Counted from the first letter of the stretch, positions 33,919 to 43,229 are shown. The stretch is DNA of 64,000 nucleotides from Leptospirales bacterium (GCA_019694655.1 JAIBBN010000013.1:1-64000), one strand, 5' to 3'. Made by a program: numbers and translations. The notes: generated by a model not told the origin, from the letters alone.

Positions 33919-35040
33919 TCAACGTATACTGTCGCCCCACGGCGACGCGGCCGGCCCCTGACGACGGAGTCGCTGCGGATCATCAGCGGGCTGGGGGGCG
34001 GGTCGCACCTCGTCCCACGAGGACGGCGGAGCGGAAGGAGACGGACGCTCCGCGTCGGGAGAAGTCCTGGGAGATGGCGAAGCAGGCGTCGGCGAGGGCG
34101 TCGATTGATAGGGGCGGCGAAGAGTAGAGCCGCCGCTGGATGGTTGTTGGTTGCGAAGAAATTCCTCCCGCTGCTCGCTTGAGGGTGGATTGCGATGGCG
34201 ATTTCTGCTGCCGCTAAGGCAGAGTCGCCCGCCGTTAAACAGAACAATAGCCAGGATAATCAGCCCTACCGGTATGCGCTTTTTTGTAGAGGACTTTGGC
34301 TTCGCGGATGACTCTATCCTGTGTTTTGCAAGCGTCTCGCCTAAGTCAAGACGCCGACGAATTGAGGACAGTCGCGCATTGTAGTGACTCAGGTCGCCCT
34401 GTCGCAATTGCGACCACTGAAAGGCGCTGTAAATGTGCTCGCCAAATACGGACGGAACCGGGACGCGCTGCTCCAGCTCGGCCAGCAGCGCGGCCTCCAG
34501 TTGTGCGCGTAGCTCAAAATTTTCGTAGGTGTCGCGCGTCAGAGCGCGATCAAACAAAGCGACGGCGTCAGCCTCCTGTCCGGACTCCAGGTACTGGCGC
34601 AGTTGAGCGAGGAACATTTCGTGTTCCAGACGAGCATCATAATAGGGACGGCGAAGATCAAGCTCTGACTCAGGCGGAGCTCCTGGCATTCCGCCGGATG
34701 GCTGATCGTTTGCTGGCGACGGCGCAAGCTCCGGCTCTTCTACAAACGGAGGCAAGTGCGCATTCGCGGACGACCAAACTGGAGGCGGCGGAGGCTGATC
34801 TTGCCATTCAGGTCGCGGACTTACGTCAAGCGTGGAAATACGCAAATCTTCTGGCCGTAGTTCGCGCCCTTCGACCAACGACTTGAGAAGTTCGTATGAC
34901 TCGCGCAGCCGCATAAAAGCCGCCGGGTCCTCATCAGCATTGATTTCTTTCAGTCGACGCGCATAGGCGCGTCTGAGAACGGCTGGATCTTTGGTTGGCT
35001 TGATCGCCAGTTGTTGCCAGGCCTCTCTGCACGAAATCAT
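33919..35040 (-). CDS. J-like membrane co-chaperone, probable HscC partner (DjlB/DjlC-like)
   Basis: The 373-residue protein starts MISCREAWQQLAIKPTKDPAVLRRAYARRLKEINADEDPAAFMRLRESYELL. That is the divergent J domain seen in DjlB/DjlC, with the HPD motif not intact. A proline-rich linker and a helical region at about 130-240 follow, then a membrane helix at about 256-274 and a Pro/Ser/Arg-rich tail of about 95 residues. In E. coli the HscC chaperone works with DjlB and DjlC. Here hscC lies directly upstream with a 7-bp gap, which supports the pairing. The tail would face the periplasm if the J region is cytoplasmic. Confidence 0.84.
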   Translation of the reverse strand: MISCREAWQQLAIKPTKDPAVLRRAYARRLKEINADEDPAAFMRLRESYELLKSLVEGRELRPEDLRISTLDVSPRPEWQDQPPPPPVWSSANAHLPPFVEEPELAPSPANDQPSGGMPGAPPESELDLRRPYYDARLEHEMFLAQLRQYLESGQEADAVALFDRALTRDTYENFELRAQLEAALLAELEQRVPVPSVFGEHIYSAFQWSQLRQGDLSHYNARLSSIRRRLDLGETLAKHRIESSAKPKSSTKKRIPVGLIILAIVLFNGGRLCLSGSRNRHRNPPSSEQREEFLRNQQPSSGGSTLRRPYQSTPSPTPASPSPRTSPDAERPSPSAPPSSWDEVRPAPQPADDPQRLRRQGPAASPWGDSIR

Positions 35041-35047
35041 GACGCGT

Positions 35048-36745
35048 TCAGAGAAAAGGGTTCTCTTCCAGCTGATCCAACTGCTCGTTTAGCCGCAGCC
35101 GCCAGCGTTCGATTTCCAATTCGTCCTGCGTCTCCAGTGCATGATGAAAGGCGTTGATCAACTCTCCCACGCGCTGCCGGCGCTCGCCCAACGTTTCCTC
35201 GTACATGCGCCGGGCGCGGGCCAGCACCGTCATGTTTTCCATATCCTCGCGCGGGTGAAGCTTGAGTTTTTGCAGGCCCTCAAGTATCCGCCGGATGTCG
35301 CTTTCACTGAGCGAACCGGGGCTTTCCTGGATGAGTAAATTTTCATGTTTGCCCGTAGAAATCACCGTGGCATCAACCTCGAGCAATCCACTGGGATCAT
35401 AAGTAAAACGTATCTCGACCTGTTCCTCGCCCTGTCTTCTGGCGGGCACCTGCACCTCAATCTTGCCCAGAAAAATGTTCTCTCGCGTGTAGCGGCTCTC
35501 GCCCTGGTAAACCATCAAATCCAGCGTCCGCTGATTGTCCCGCACTGTACCAAAAGTGCTGGAGCGACTGGCCGGAATGACCGTGTTGCGTTCAATTAGG
35601 GGCGAAAAGAAGCCGGGTTCAATTCGATCTGGATAGACGTCGGCAACCTCGATACCCAGGCTGTAGGGTGCCACATCGGTCAACACAACCTCGCGCAACG
35701 CAGAATCGCGCTTGCGCAGTCCGGCCTGTACGCCGGCGCCGAGAGCGATGGCCTCATCGGGCGGAACCGAGAAAGATGGAAAGCGGCCAAACATTCGGGC
35801 CACCATGTCGCGCACCAGAGGCATGCGCGTGGCGCCGCCCACCAGAATGATGTCGTTCAGTTCCGCAGCACGAATGCGTGCATCGCGCAGCGCCCGTTCT
35901 ACCGGCGAGCGCATGCGATCCAACAATGGTTGGCACAATTCGGCCAGAACATCGCGATCGATACTCATCTGCCATTCCCGCCGCTCATCTTCAAAGCGCA
36001 TTACTGTCTGCGCTTCCTGGCTCAAAGCGCGACGCGCCATCTCCGCCGCTCGTAAGAGTCGATTCCAGAGCGCCGCGTCACGCTGTATTGCCGCCGGCTC
36101 CTGCTTGTGTTCGCGCAGGAACCGCTGCAGTAACGCCTCGTTGAAGTCTTCGCCGCCCAGCATATTGTCGCCGGCGCTGGCGCGCACTTCAACCACGCCC
36201 TCAAAAAACTCCAGCACGGATACGTCAAAAGTGCCGCCGCCCAGGTCGAAGACCAGCACGCGCGTCTCGAGCTGTTCCTGGGCGCCAAAGGAAAGCGCTG
36301 CTGCCGTGGGTTCATTGAGCAGTCTGTCTACTTTCAGGCCGGCCAGCTCGCCAGCCAGGCGCGTGGCGCGCCGCTGAGCATCGCGAAAATAGGCCGGGAC
36401 CGTTATGATCGCCTCTTCCACTTTTTCGCCGACAAAACGCTCGGCGTCCTCTTTGAGCGATCGCAGAACCAGAGCCGAGAGTTCTTCGGGCCGGTAGTCG
36501 CGATTGCCGAGACGCTGGGTGCGCGGCGAGCCCATGTAGCGCTTGAAATTTGCCGCGCTGGACTGCGGATGCGAAACCAAACGATCGCGCGCCGCCTTGC
36601 CGACCAACACGGCGCCGTCCTCGCTCAGGCTGACCACCGAGGGCGTGATATTCTCGCCCAACGCGTTCGGGATCAATTCTGAGCGGCCATTGCGAAACGC
36701 CGCCGCCAGACTGTTGGTGGTGCCCAGATCGATGCCAATCATCAT
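35048..36745 (-). CDS. hscC: Hsp70-family chaperone HscC
   Basis: The 565-residue protein is a short Hsp70. The ATPase domain carries GIDLGTTNSLAAAFRNG (4-20), INE-type NEPTAAALSFG, DLGGGTFDVSVLEF and ILVGGATRMPLV; the substrate domain is short. IPNALGENITPSVVS, SHPQSSAANFKRYMGS and RLGNRDYRPEELSALVLRSLKEDAE match the HscC subfamily more closely than DnaK. The expected DnaK C-terminal lid is largely missing. A divergent J-like gene follows, then a run of exported proteins in the same direction. Confidence 0.94.
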   Translation of the reverse strand: MMIGIDLGTTNSLAAAFRNGRSELIPNALGENITPSVVSLSEDGAVLVGKAARDRLVSHPQSSAANFKRYMGSPRTQRLGNRDYRPEELSALVLRSLKEDAERFVGEKVEEAIITVPAYFRDAQRRATRLAGELAGLKVDRLLNEPTAAALSFGAQEQLETRVLVFDLGGGTFDVSVLEFFEGVVEVRASAGDNMLGGEDFNEALLQRFLREHKQEPAAIQRDAALWNRLLRAAEMARRALSQEAQTVMRFEDERREWQMSIDRDVLAELCQPLLDRMRSPVERALRDARIRAAELNDIILVGGATRMPLVRDMVARMFGRFPSFSVPPDEAIALGAGVQAGLRKRDSALREVVLTDVAPYSLGIEVADVYPDRIEPGFFSPLIERNTVIPASRSSTFGTVRDNQRTLDLMVYQGESRYTRENIFLGKIEVQVPARRQGEEQVEIRFTYDPSGLLEVDATVISTGKHENLLIQESPGSLSESDIRRILEGLQKLKLHPREDMENMTVLARARRMYEETLGERRQRVGELINAFHHALETQDELEIERWRLRLNEQLDQLEENPFL

Positions 36746-36929
36746 ACGCGTGCTGCCGCCAGAAGAGCGTCAGCAGAGATTTCACGGACCAAAGCGGCAA
36801 GGGGAAAACGCCAGAAAATGCCATTATCGCACGGCGCTGGCCGGCCCCTCTGGCGAGGAGGCGCTCCGGAATTTGTGTACTTTGCTTGAATGTCCCGACC
36901 ATGATGCGCTGTTGCAATACGCGCCCGCT

Positions 36930-37859
36930 TTAGCCAGTTGCCGTCGTTTTGAGCGTTCGTATACTCTTGAGCAAGAAAAAGCCCACGATGGCAAAGGTGC
37001 AGACCGGTGAAACCCAGTCGGGGATGTGAAAGCCGAAGGCGTGAGCAAGCATCACTGCGCCAAGGACAAGTACGCTGTACATGGCCCCATTTTTTAGAAA
37101 CTGCAGTCGTTTGATTCTCTCAATATTCCCAAGCGTTAGTTGTCGCACTACAATGGCGCCGAGTCCATTGCCCAGCAGAATCAGCGGAACAGACAGAGTA
37201 AAGGCGAAGGCGCCCAATACGCCGTCGATGGAGAAACTGGCATCAATAACTTCCAGGTAAAGAATCTTGCTGATGTCCGAGCGTGGGATAGCGCCGTGCA
37301 GCAGCTCCTGCTCGCCCTCCTCGGCGTTTTGTTTGAAACCGTGCGTGATAAAAAAGACGCTGGAGCCAACTACTGCGCCAAAAGCCATCATCGTATTGGA
37401 TTGCAGAGCGAACCAGACTGTCGCGGCAAGAATCAGCGACACCAGGGCGTAGAACCAAACGCCGGCTCGCAGAAAGAAGCTTTCATGCGGCAGTCCGATG
37501 CTCTTCTCTTCCAGGAAGAGCCAGTAAAAGAAAAGAAAGATCAGGAAAATCCCGCCGCCAGCGAGCAGGATTGGAGCGCTTTGTTCAATCGATCGATGGA
37601 CCGCCGGGTCGCTGGAAAAGGTCGCAGTCAATGCGCCGCCCGGTCCGAGCGTCGGGTTCACGGCCCAGACGATGCCCCACGGGAGCAGTCCGCGAATCAA
37701 GAACACGGCGATCAAAATGCCCCATGTCAAGAACCAACGTCTGGCGCGCTGTCCCATCGTGGACAGAACCTCGGCGTTGATGATGGCGTTGTCGATACTC
37801 GATATGGTCTCAAAGAGACAGAGTCCAGCTACGACCAGAACTACTGAAACAACCGACAT
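36930..37859 (-). CDS. DUF475 (TerC-related) membrane protein
   Basis: The 309-residue protein has about eight hydrophobic helices. ETISSIDNAIINAEVLSTM is at 17-35, and the repeat-like EVIDASFSIDGVLGAFAF appears later; paired acidic-Ser-Asp segments of this kind mark DUF475/TerC transporters. TerC-type proteins move Mn2+ or similar metals and are linked to metal or tellurite resistance. DUF475 itself is not well characterised. ATG start. It lies 185 bp upstream of hscC on the same strand and divergent from the methyltransferase. Confidence 0.88.
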   Translation of the reverse strand: MSVVSVVLVVAGLCLFETISSIDNAIINAEVLSTMGQRARRWFLTWGILIAVFLIRGLLPWGIVWAVNPTLGPGGALTATFSSDPAVHRSIEQSAPILLAGGGIFLIFLFFYWLFLEEKSIGLPHESFFLRAGVWFYALVSLILAATVWFALQSNTMMAFGAVVGSSVFFITHGFKQNAEEGEQELLHGAIPRSDISKILYLEVIDASFSIDGVLGAFAFTLSVPLILLGNGLGAIVVRQLTLGNIERIKRLQFLKNGAMYSVLVLGAVMLAHAFGFHIPDWVSPVCTFAIVGFFLLKSIRTLKTTATG

Positions 37860-38040
37860 AGCGCAGTCCAGCGGGCCGCCCTTGGACGCGTAGTAAATCT
37901 AAATTTTGAGCGGGGGCGGCAGGGCGAGGGCTTCGGAAAGCAGGGACGCTGGACCCTGAGCGGTTGTTAACGATCTGTGATCGCAAAGGATGGCTTGCAA
38001 TTTTGCTGGGCTGCATTGCGACACAGGTCGCGTTTGGTCC

Positions 38041-38877
38041 ATGAGCAATCCGTTCTCTTCGGCTGCGCCCTGGACGCTGGTGGCGCCGGGCTATACGCGC
38101 CGCACGGCGCCGATGCTCGCCGCCTATTCTCGTTTTGCAATCGAGCTACTCATGCCCCTGCCGGGCGAACGGGCGCTTGATGTCGCCGCCGGTCCCGGCA
38201 CCCTGGCCTTGCAACTGGCGCCAATGGTGCAAAAAGTGGAGGCCATCGATTTTTCTGAAGCGATGATTGTCGAACTCCAGCGCGGCTGCAGGGAACAAGG
38301 ACTTTCGAATGTGGTCGCTCAACAAATGGACGGTCAGCAGCTGAGTTTCCCCGATGAGAGTTTCGACCTGGCCTTCTCGATGTTCGGCCTGATGTTTTTT
38401 CCGGACCTCCAGCAAGGATTGCGTGAGATGTTGCGCGTGCTACGACCGCGCGGGCGCGCCGCCATTTCTAGCTGGGGACCCATTGCCAACTCGCCGCTGA
38501 TGCAACTGATGTTTGGCGCGCTGCGCGCCGCCGATCCGCAGATGCCCGCGCCACAGAGCGGTATTGCCAGCCTTGAGAATCCGGAGTTTTTCAGGGAGCA
38601 ACTGCGCCTTGCGGGTTATATCGATATTGCGATCCACAGCCATGCCCCGATCGTCGCGATTGCCGATGCTGAGTCTCTGTACGAAGCGATGGTCGAAGGT
38701 AGTGCGCCGATTCAGTGGATGAAAAACAAGATGAGTAACGAAGACTGGAAGCAACGAGACTCAATTATGCACGATTATGTGGTCCAGCATTGGTCAGCGG
38801 CGGGCGCGCTCTGCTCGCAGGCCTACATTGCCGTCGCCAGGAAGCCAGGCGGAACTGCGCAGTCATCTCAGGCGTGA
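38041..38877 (+). CDS. SAM-dependent methyltransferase, UbiE/class I type
   Basis: The 278-residue protein has the SAM-binding motif I ALDVAAGPGTLALQLAP, motif II VEAIDFSEAMIVEL, and QQLSFPDESFDLAFSMFGLMFF with REMLRVLRPRGRAAIS. These match class I methyltransferases of the UbiE/SAM-11 type acting on small molecules or lipids. Substrate unknown. ATG 38041 is preferred to an upstream frame. A REC-HATPase gene follows after 6 bp, so they may be co-transcribed. Confidence 0.88.
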   Translation: MSNPFSSAAPWTLVAPGYTRRTAPMLAAYSRFAIELLMPLPGERALDVAAGPGTLALQLAPMVQKVEAIDFSEAMIVELQRGCREQGLSNVVAQQMDGQQLSFPDESFDLAFSMFGLMFFPDLQQGLREMLRVLRPRGRAAISSWGPIANSPLMQLMFGALRAADPQMPAPQSGIASLENPEFFREQLRLAGYIDIAIHSHAPIVAIADAESLYEAMVEGSAPIQWMKNKMSNEDWKQRDSIMHDYVVQHWSAAGALCSQAYIAVARKPGGTAQSSQA

Positions 38878-38883
38878 ATCTGT

Positions 38884-39795
38884 ATGAGCGTTGAAAAGAA
38901 TGTAATACTCGCGGTCGACGACAACCGCGCTATTTGTGAGGCGATCCGCGAGATATTTGCCGGGGCCAGCTGGCGCGTTGAGGCCGTCTACGACACGGCG
39001 CAGGCGCGCAGTTTTCTGCAGCGGCGCAGCGCCGAAGTCGCTCTGCTGGTGCTGGATTGGGAAATGCCTGGCGAGAGCGGTTTTGAATTCTTGAAATATG
39101 CCAAGGCGCAAAAGGAATTGCGCCTCCTGCCAGTCATCATGCTCACCGGGCGCACCAGCCCGGCCGATGTGGAAAGCGGCATCGCTGCCGGCGCCCTCTA
39201 TTACGTTACCAAACCCTTCGATCCGCGCGTGCTGAGAGTGCTGATGGAAACAGCGCTCGCCGACTTCCAACTCGTTCGCGAAGGCAAGGCCAGACCGGAG
39301 TTTCCCTTTGATCATTGTACCGAAGCGGGTTTTGAATTTCGGACCCTCGAGGAGGCGGCGGAGGTGGCCGTATTCCTCGCTGCACTGACGCCGGACCCGG
39401 ATAGCGCACGCCTTGGTCTTCATGAACTCCTGGTCAACGCCGTAGAACACGGCAACCTGTCGATCTCCCACGTCGAAAAGAAAGAATTGCTACGCACCGG
39501 CGGACTGCGCGCCGAAATCCGCCGCCGGCTGGCCGATCCGCAGTATGCCTCGCGCCTCGCCAGCGTTCGCCTGCGACGCATCGATGGTCACGCCAGCTTT
39601 ACCGTCCGCGATCAGGGCGCCGGCTTTGACTTTCAAGAATTCCTTACTTTCTCTGCTGATCGGGCCTACGAACAGCACGGACGCGGCATAGCCATAGCCC
39701 GGGATCTCTGTTTTGATGTGCTGGAGTACCGCGCCCCGGGCAACGAACTCACTGCCATCATGAAGCGAAAAACGGCGCCCCTCGCTGAAAACTGA
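38884..39795 (+). CDS. receiver domain fused to an RsbW-type HATPase
   Basis: The 303-residue protein starts with a receiver domain: acidic pair Asp12-Asp13, phosphorylation site Asp58 in VLDWEMPG, conserved Thr in MLTG and Lys110 in YVTKPF. After a short linker comes an HATPase_c_2 domain of the anti-sigma kinase type: LGLHELLVNAVEHGN with Asn185, VRDQGAGFDF and HGRGIAIARDL. No histidine kinase dimerisation helix is present, so it fits a response-regulated serine kinase in a partner-switching system. The STAS proteins at 14545 and 40325 are possible partners. Confidence 0.9.
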   Translation: MSVEKNVILAVDDNRAICEAIREIFAGASWRVEAVYDTAQARSFLQRRSAEVALLVLDWEMPGESGFEFLKYAKAQKELRLLPVIMLTGRTSPADVESGIAAGALYYVTKPFDPRVLRVLMETALADFQLVREGKARPEFPFDHCTEAGFEFRTLEEAAEVAVFLAALTPDPDSARLGLHELLVNAVEHGNLSISHVEKKELLRTGGLRAEIRRRLADPQYASRLASVRLRRIDGHASFTVRDQGAGFDFQEFLTFSADRAYEQHGRGIAIARDLCFDVLEYRAPGNELTAIMKRKTAPLAEN

Positions 39796-39859
39796 AAACG
39801 AGAGTCAGACGGGGCGGGGTGGATCGATTCAAACTGGCGGGGCAGCCGTCTCCTGACGG

Positions 39860-40237
39860 TTATTCGGGCAGGGCAAGTTTCTGCACCGCCGCCACCACGC
39901 TGGCCGGTACAAAGGGTTTGACCACCCAGGCGCTGACGCCCGCCTCTCGGCCCGCTTGTTTCTTTTGCGGGTCTGATTCCGTGGTCATCATAATCACCGG
40001 AGTAAAGCGGTAATTTTGATAGGCGATTTCCGTCTTAATCGTGCGCGTAAAATTTACGCCGTTGTCCCCGGGCATATTGTAGTCGCAGAGAATCAGATGG
40101 AGCTTTACACCGTTGAGTTGGCGGTAGGCATCCTCAACGCTTGAGGCTTCCAGCACAGAAAAGCCGGCGGCCTCAAGCGCTTGACGGACCACCGCCCGAA
40201 CCGGCATAGAATCGTCGATCGTCAGGACGGTGCGCAT
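39860..40237 (-). CDS. cheY: single-domain response regulator, CheY-like
   Basis: The 125-residue receiver has DDS at 8-10, the phosphorylation site Asp52 in LCDYNMPG, TT at 85-86 in MMTTES and Lys107 in VVKPF. It has no output domain, so it acts by protein contact. Its place opposite the chemotaxis genes suggests it is the CheY that binds the flagellar switch. Divergent from the STAS-cheA unit with an 87-bp gap that must hold both promoters. Confidence 0.9.
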   Translation of the reverse strand: MRTVLTIDDSMPVRAVVRQALEAAGFSVLEASSVEDAYRQLNGVKLHLILCDYNMPGDNGVNFTRTIKTEIAYQNYRFTPVIMMTTESDPQKKQAGREAGVSAWVVKPFVPASVVAAVQKLALPE

Positions 40238-40324
40238 ATCCGTTTCGAAACCCCGCGCTGCTGGACGTCAATCCGGAGCCCGTATTTGTCGATCAGTATG
40301 TGAAGCCAAAGAGATGAATCAATT

Positions 40325-40681
40325 ATGGTAGTTCTTCAACAAGACGGCCAACGCATCGCTGAACTATCGGGCGAAGTGACTGTGGATCGGGCAGCAAGCT
40401 TGCGCAGCGAGCTGCTCGGCGTTTGGCCAATTGATGAATTGCGCCTGAATGGGGTTTCTCGAATCGACCTGGCCGGACTACAATTGCTGGCCGCCGCAAA
40501 AAAGATGGCGAAGAGCGAAGGCCGCCGGCTCGTTTTCAGCGCACACAGCGATGCGGTACTGCGTATTCTCGATCTAACGGGCGCCACGGCGGCTTTCGGC
40601 GATCCGCTGCGCATCCCCGCCGCCAGACGAAATGACTACGGCTTTGGCTATGGAGTTCGCGCCAGGAAGAAAGGCCAATGA
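40325..40681 (+). CDS. STAS-domain protein lacking the phosphorylatable serine
   Basis: The 118-residue STAS domain begins MVVLQQDGQRIAELSGEVTV. Where most anti-anti-sigma factors have DSSG it has IDLAGLQLL (48-56), so the Ser phosphorylation site is absent and regulation by an RsbW-type kinase at that position is unlikely. It ends with a basic tail (RRNDYGFGYGVRARKKGQ). Its stop overlaps cheA (ATGA). STAS genes at the head of chemotaxis operons occur in other bacteria. Confidence 0.9.
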   Translation: MVVLQQDGQRIAELSGEVTVDRAASLRSELLGVWPIDELRLNGVSRIDLAGLQLLAAAKKMAKSEGRRLVFSAHSDAVLRILDLTGATAAFGDPLRIPAARRNDYGFGYGVRARKKGQ

Positions 40682-42744
40682 ACCTGGACAAGGCGCGCCT
40701 GCTTTTTTTTGAAGAGAGCAATGAACTGCTGACACGCATGGAGGCTGACCTCCTGCAACTGGAATCTCAGCTGGAAGACCAGGAGTTGATTGCCTCGCTA
40801 TTCCGAGCAGCGCATACGATCAAGGGCGCCGCTGGAATTTTTGGCTACCACGACATTACCAACTTCGTTCACTGCATGGAGCATCTGCTGGCCGAGTGGC
40901 GCGAGGGCCGCTCGCAAGCGTCGGCTGCCTCAGTGCAGCGATTGCTGGAAGCTCGCGACCTGAGTTCGCAGATGATCCAGGATGCAATGGCGGATCGCGC
41001 TGAAAGCGCCGAACTTGCCATGCGACGAAGACAACTGATGGAAGCCTTAATGGCCCATGCCGCCCAGGGACCGACGACTGGACCGGCATCGCAGCCCGAA
41101 GCGGCCGAGCCTGATGTCCCGGCTAGCGATCAAGGCGCCCTGTTTCAATTTGGCTGGCGCATTGCTTTTCAACCAGAGCGCGGCGTCTTCAAACTCGGGC
41201 TGGATCCCCTGGCGCCGCTGCGCGAACTTGCGACACAGTCAAAAATTGAAGATGTTGAAGTCGACTTTGCTTCTCTGCCAGTACTGCGCGATCTGGATGC
41301 CGAACTTTGCTATCTCTCCTATAGCGCAAACCTCAGCGGAAGCGTAAGCCGGCAGGACATTGAAAGTGCCTTCGAATTTTTCGATGGCGTTGCCAATTGG
41401 AAGATCTCAGAGGGCGCGGCCGATAGCGTGCGAGCCAGCGAACCCCTGCTGCGCAGTCAGAGTGCAGCGGACCTGCCGCGGTCAGAAATTGAAGCTGCGG
41501 CGCGGTCCACCGCTGCGTCGCCCTCCGATCGACCGCAGCCCGTCGACCGATCTGCCGCTGCCGCCGCCGGTTTTCAAGCCCCCGGTGCGCGGTTTCTGCG
41601 CGTGGAGAGCGGAAAACTTGATCAACTGGTCAACCTGGTCGGCGAGCTGGTGATTGCCGGGGCCAACATCAGTCAGCTGGCAGCGGCCCGCAACGATCCG
41701 CAACTCAACGAAGCGTCGGCTTCGATCCTGAGGATGATTGCCGAATTACGCGAGCAATCGTTGCGCGTACGCATGGTGCAGCTGGGCGAGACCTTTGCCC
41801 GCTTCCAGCGTGTAGTGCGCGATCTGGGCGCCGAAACCGGTAAGAGTGTACGCCTCTCCATCAGCGGCGGAGAAACGGAACTGGACAAGACGGTCGTCGA
41901 AAAGATCGTAGATCCGTTGATGCACCTGGTGCGAAACGCCGTGGATCACGGCCTTGAGCGCCCGGAGGAGCGCGAAAGCGCCGGCAAACCGCGCGAAGGA
42001 CTGATCGTCCTGCAGGCCTATCAGGAAACGGGCAGCATTGTCGTCGAAGTACGCGACGACGGTCGCGGCTTTCGGCTGGAGCGTATTCTGGAAACCGCGC
42101 GGCGCCGAGGCCTTGTGGAGGCGGGAGCGCAGCTGGATGAACAGCAGATTTTAGCGTTGGTCTTTCAGCCTGGTTTTTCCACAGCGACCGAACTCAGTAC
42201 CATCTCCGGTCGCGGCGTCGGATTGGACGTCGTTCAGAAGAATATCGAAGCCTTGCGCGGCAGCATCCAGATTGAGAATCAGCCCGACCACGGCAGCCTG
42301 ACGCGCATACGACTGCCGCTCACTTTGGCCATCATTGAAGGCTTTCAAGTCCGGGTGGGTCAGGCGCGCTACATTCTGCCAATGGATATGGTGCTGGAGT
42401 GTGTGGACGCTCCTGAAGATTCAGCAACCGGGATTCTCAATTTGCGGGGCGAGGCTCTGCCTTGCGTTCCGTTGCACGCGCTTTTTGGCGAAAGCGGCAG
42501 CGGGCGAAGCGTGGTGGTGGTACAGTACGGCGCGCGCAAGGCCGGACTGCTGGTCGACGAACTGCTTGGAGAATTTCAGACTGTGATCAAACCGCTGGGG
42601 CGGCTTTTCGCCGGCGTGCGCGGTATCAATAGCGCAACGATCCTTGGCGACGGCGCGGTGGCCTTGATCCTCGACGTGCCTTCCCTCGTCGAGCTGGCAG
42701 CGCGCCACGAAGCTCATTCCGTCGTCGCCGGAGGCCGCACATGA
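40678..42744 (+). CDS. cheA: chemotaxis histidine kinase CheA
   Basis: The 688-residue protein autophosphorylates and passes phosphate to CheY and CheB. The Hpt domain has His46 in AAHTIKGAAG. A P2-like region follows (about 155-245), then the dimerisation helices (FLRVESGKLDQLVNLVGELVIAG, about 306-330). The HATPase has LMHLVRNAVDHGLERPEER, VEVRDDGRGF and ISGRGVGLDVV. The C-terminal CheW-like domain couples to receptors. Start and stop both overlap neighbours by 4 bp, so it is made in step with the STAS protein and CheW. Confidence 0.97.
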   Translation: MNLDKARLLFFEESNELLTRMEADLLQLESQLEDQELIASLFRAAHTIKGAAGIFGYHDITNFVHCMEHLLAEWREGRSQASAASVQRLLEARDLSSQMIQDAMADRAESAELAMRRRQLMEALMAHAAQGPTTGPASQPEAAEPDVPASDQGALFQFGWRIAFQPERGVFKLGLDPLAPLRELATQSKIEDVEVDFASLPVLRDLDAELCYLSYSANLSGSVSRQDIESAFEFFDGVANWKISEGAADSVRASEPLLRSQSAADLPRSEIEAAARSTAASPSDRPQPVDRSAAAAAGFQAPGARFLRVESGKLDQLVNLVGELVIAGANISQLAAARNDPQLNEASASILRMIAELREQSLRVRMVQLGETFARFQRVVRDLGAETGKSVRLSISGGETELDKTVVEKIVDPLMHLVRNAVDHGLERPEERESAGKPREGLIVLQAYQETGSIVVEVRDDGRGFRLERILETARRRGLVEAGAQLDEQQILALVFQPGFSTATELSTISGRGVGLDVVQKNIEALRGSIQIENQPDHGSLTRIRLPLTLAIIEGFQVRVGQARYILPMDMVLECVDAPEDSATGILNLRGEALPCVPLHALFGESGSGRSVVVVQYGARKAGLLVDELLGEFQTVIKPLGRLFAGVRGINSATILGDGAVALILDVPSLVELAARHEAHSVVAGGRT

Positions 42745-43229
42745 ACGCGGAGCAGGTACAGCTTCTGCGCTTTCGCGTGGGCGAGAGGCATTATGCCCTG
42801 CCCGTTGAGGCGGTCAAAGAAATCATTCCCTTCAGCGACATCACGCGCGTCCCGCGCACGCCGCCAGTTGTGCGCGGCGTGATCAATCTACGCGGCAATG
42901 TCGTTCCGGTACTCGATCTCGCGGTGCGAATGGGACACGGGGAGATTGCGGCCGATTCGCTCAGTTGCGTCCTGATCATCGGCGACGATGAGCAACCGAC
43001 GGACAACGAACTGGGTCTGCTGGTTTCAGCTGTAGAGGTTGTCCTGCAAACCGCTCCAGACGAATTGCAATCCCCTCCGCAGTTCGGCCTGGGAGCGCCG
43101 CATCATTTTGTATCGCGCATGGCAGCGCAGGATGGCGTATTTGCTCCGATTTTGGATCTCAGCCGCGTCGCAGACATCGATGAACTGGCCCTCAGCATCC
43201 ATGAAGAATCAGAGCGCCAGCGAATTTGA
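42741..43229 (+). CDS. cheW: chemotaxis coupling protein CheW (first copy)
   Basis: The 162-residue protein links receptors to CheA. It carries LLRFRVGERHYALPVEAVKEIIPF, TRVPRTPPVVRGVINLRGNVVPVLDLAVRMG and a C-terminal strand LSRVADI, in the CheW order. ATG 42741 overlaps the cheA stop. Its 3' end runs 29 bp into cheR. Confidence 0.94.
   Translation: MNAEQVQLLRFRVGERHYALPVEAVKEIIPFSDITRVPRTPPVVRGVINLRGNVVPVLDLAVRMGHGEIAADSLSCVLIIGDDEQPTDNELGLLVSAVEVVLQTAPDELQSPPQFGLGAPHHFVSRMAAQDGVFAPILDLSRVADIDELALSIHEESERQRI

Noticed and set aside
36746-36929. A short coding frame between hscC and the DUF475 gene.
   Set aside because: The plus-strand frame there crosses into both neighbours and has no homology-like sequence.
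37971-37983. A short perfect inverted repeat (CGATC-TGT-GATCG) upstream of the methyltransferase.
   Set aside because: Five-bp GATC-containing arms arise easily by chance in this base composition, and no regulator is adjacent.
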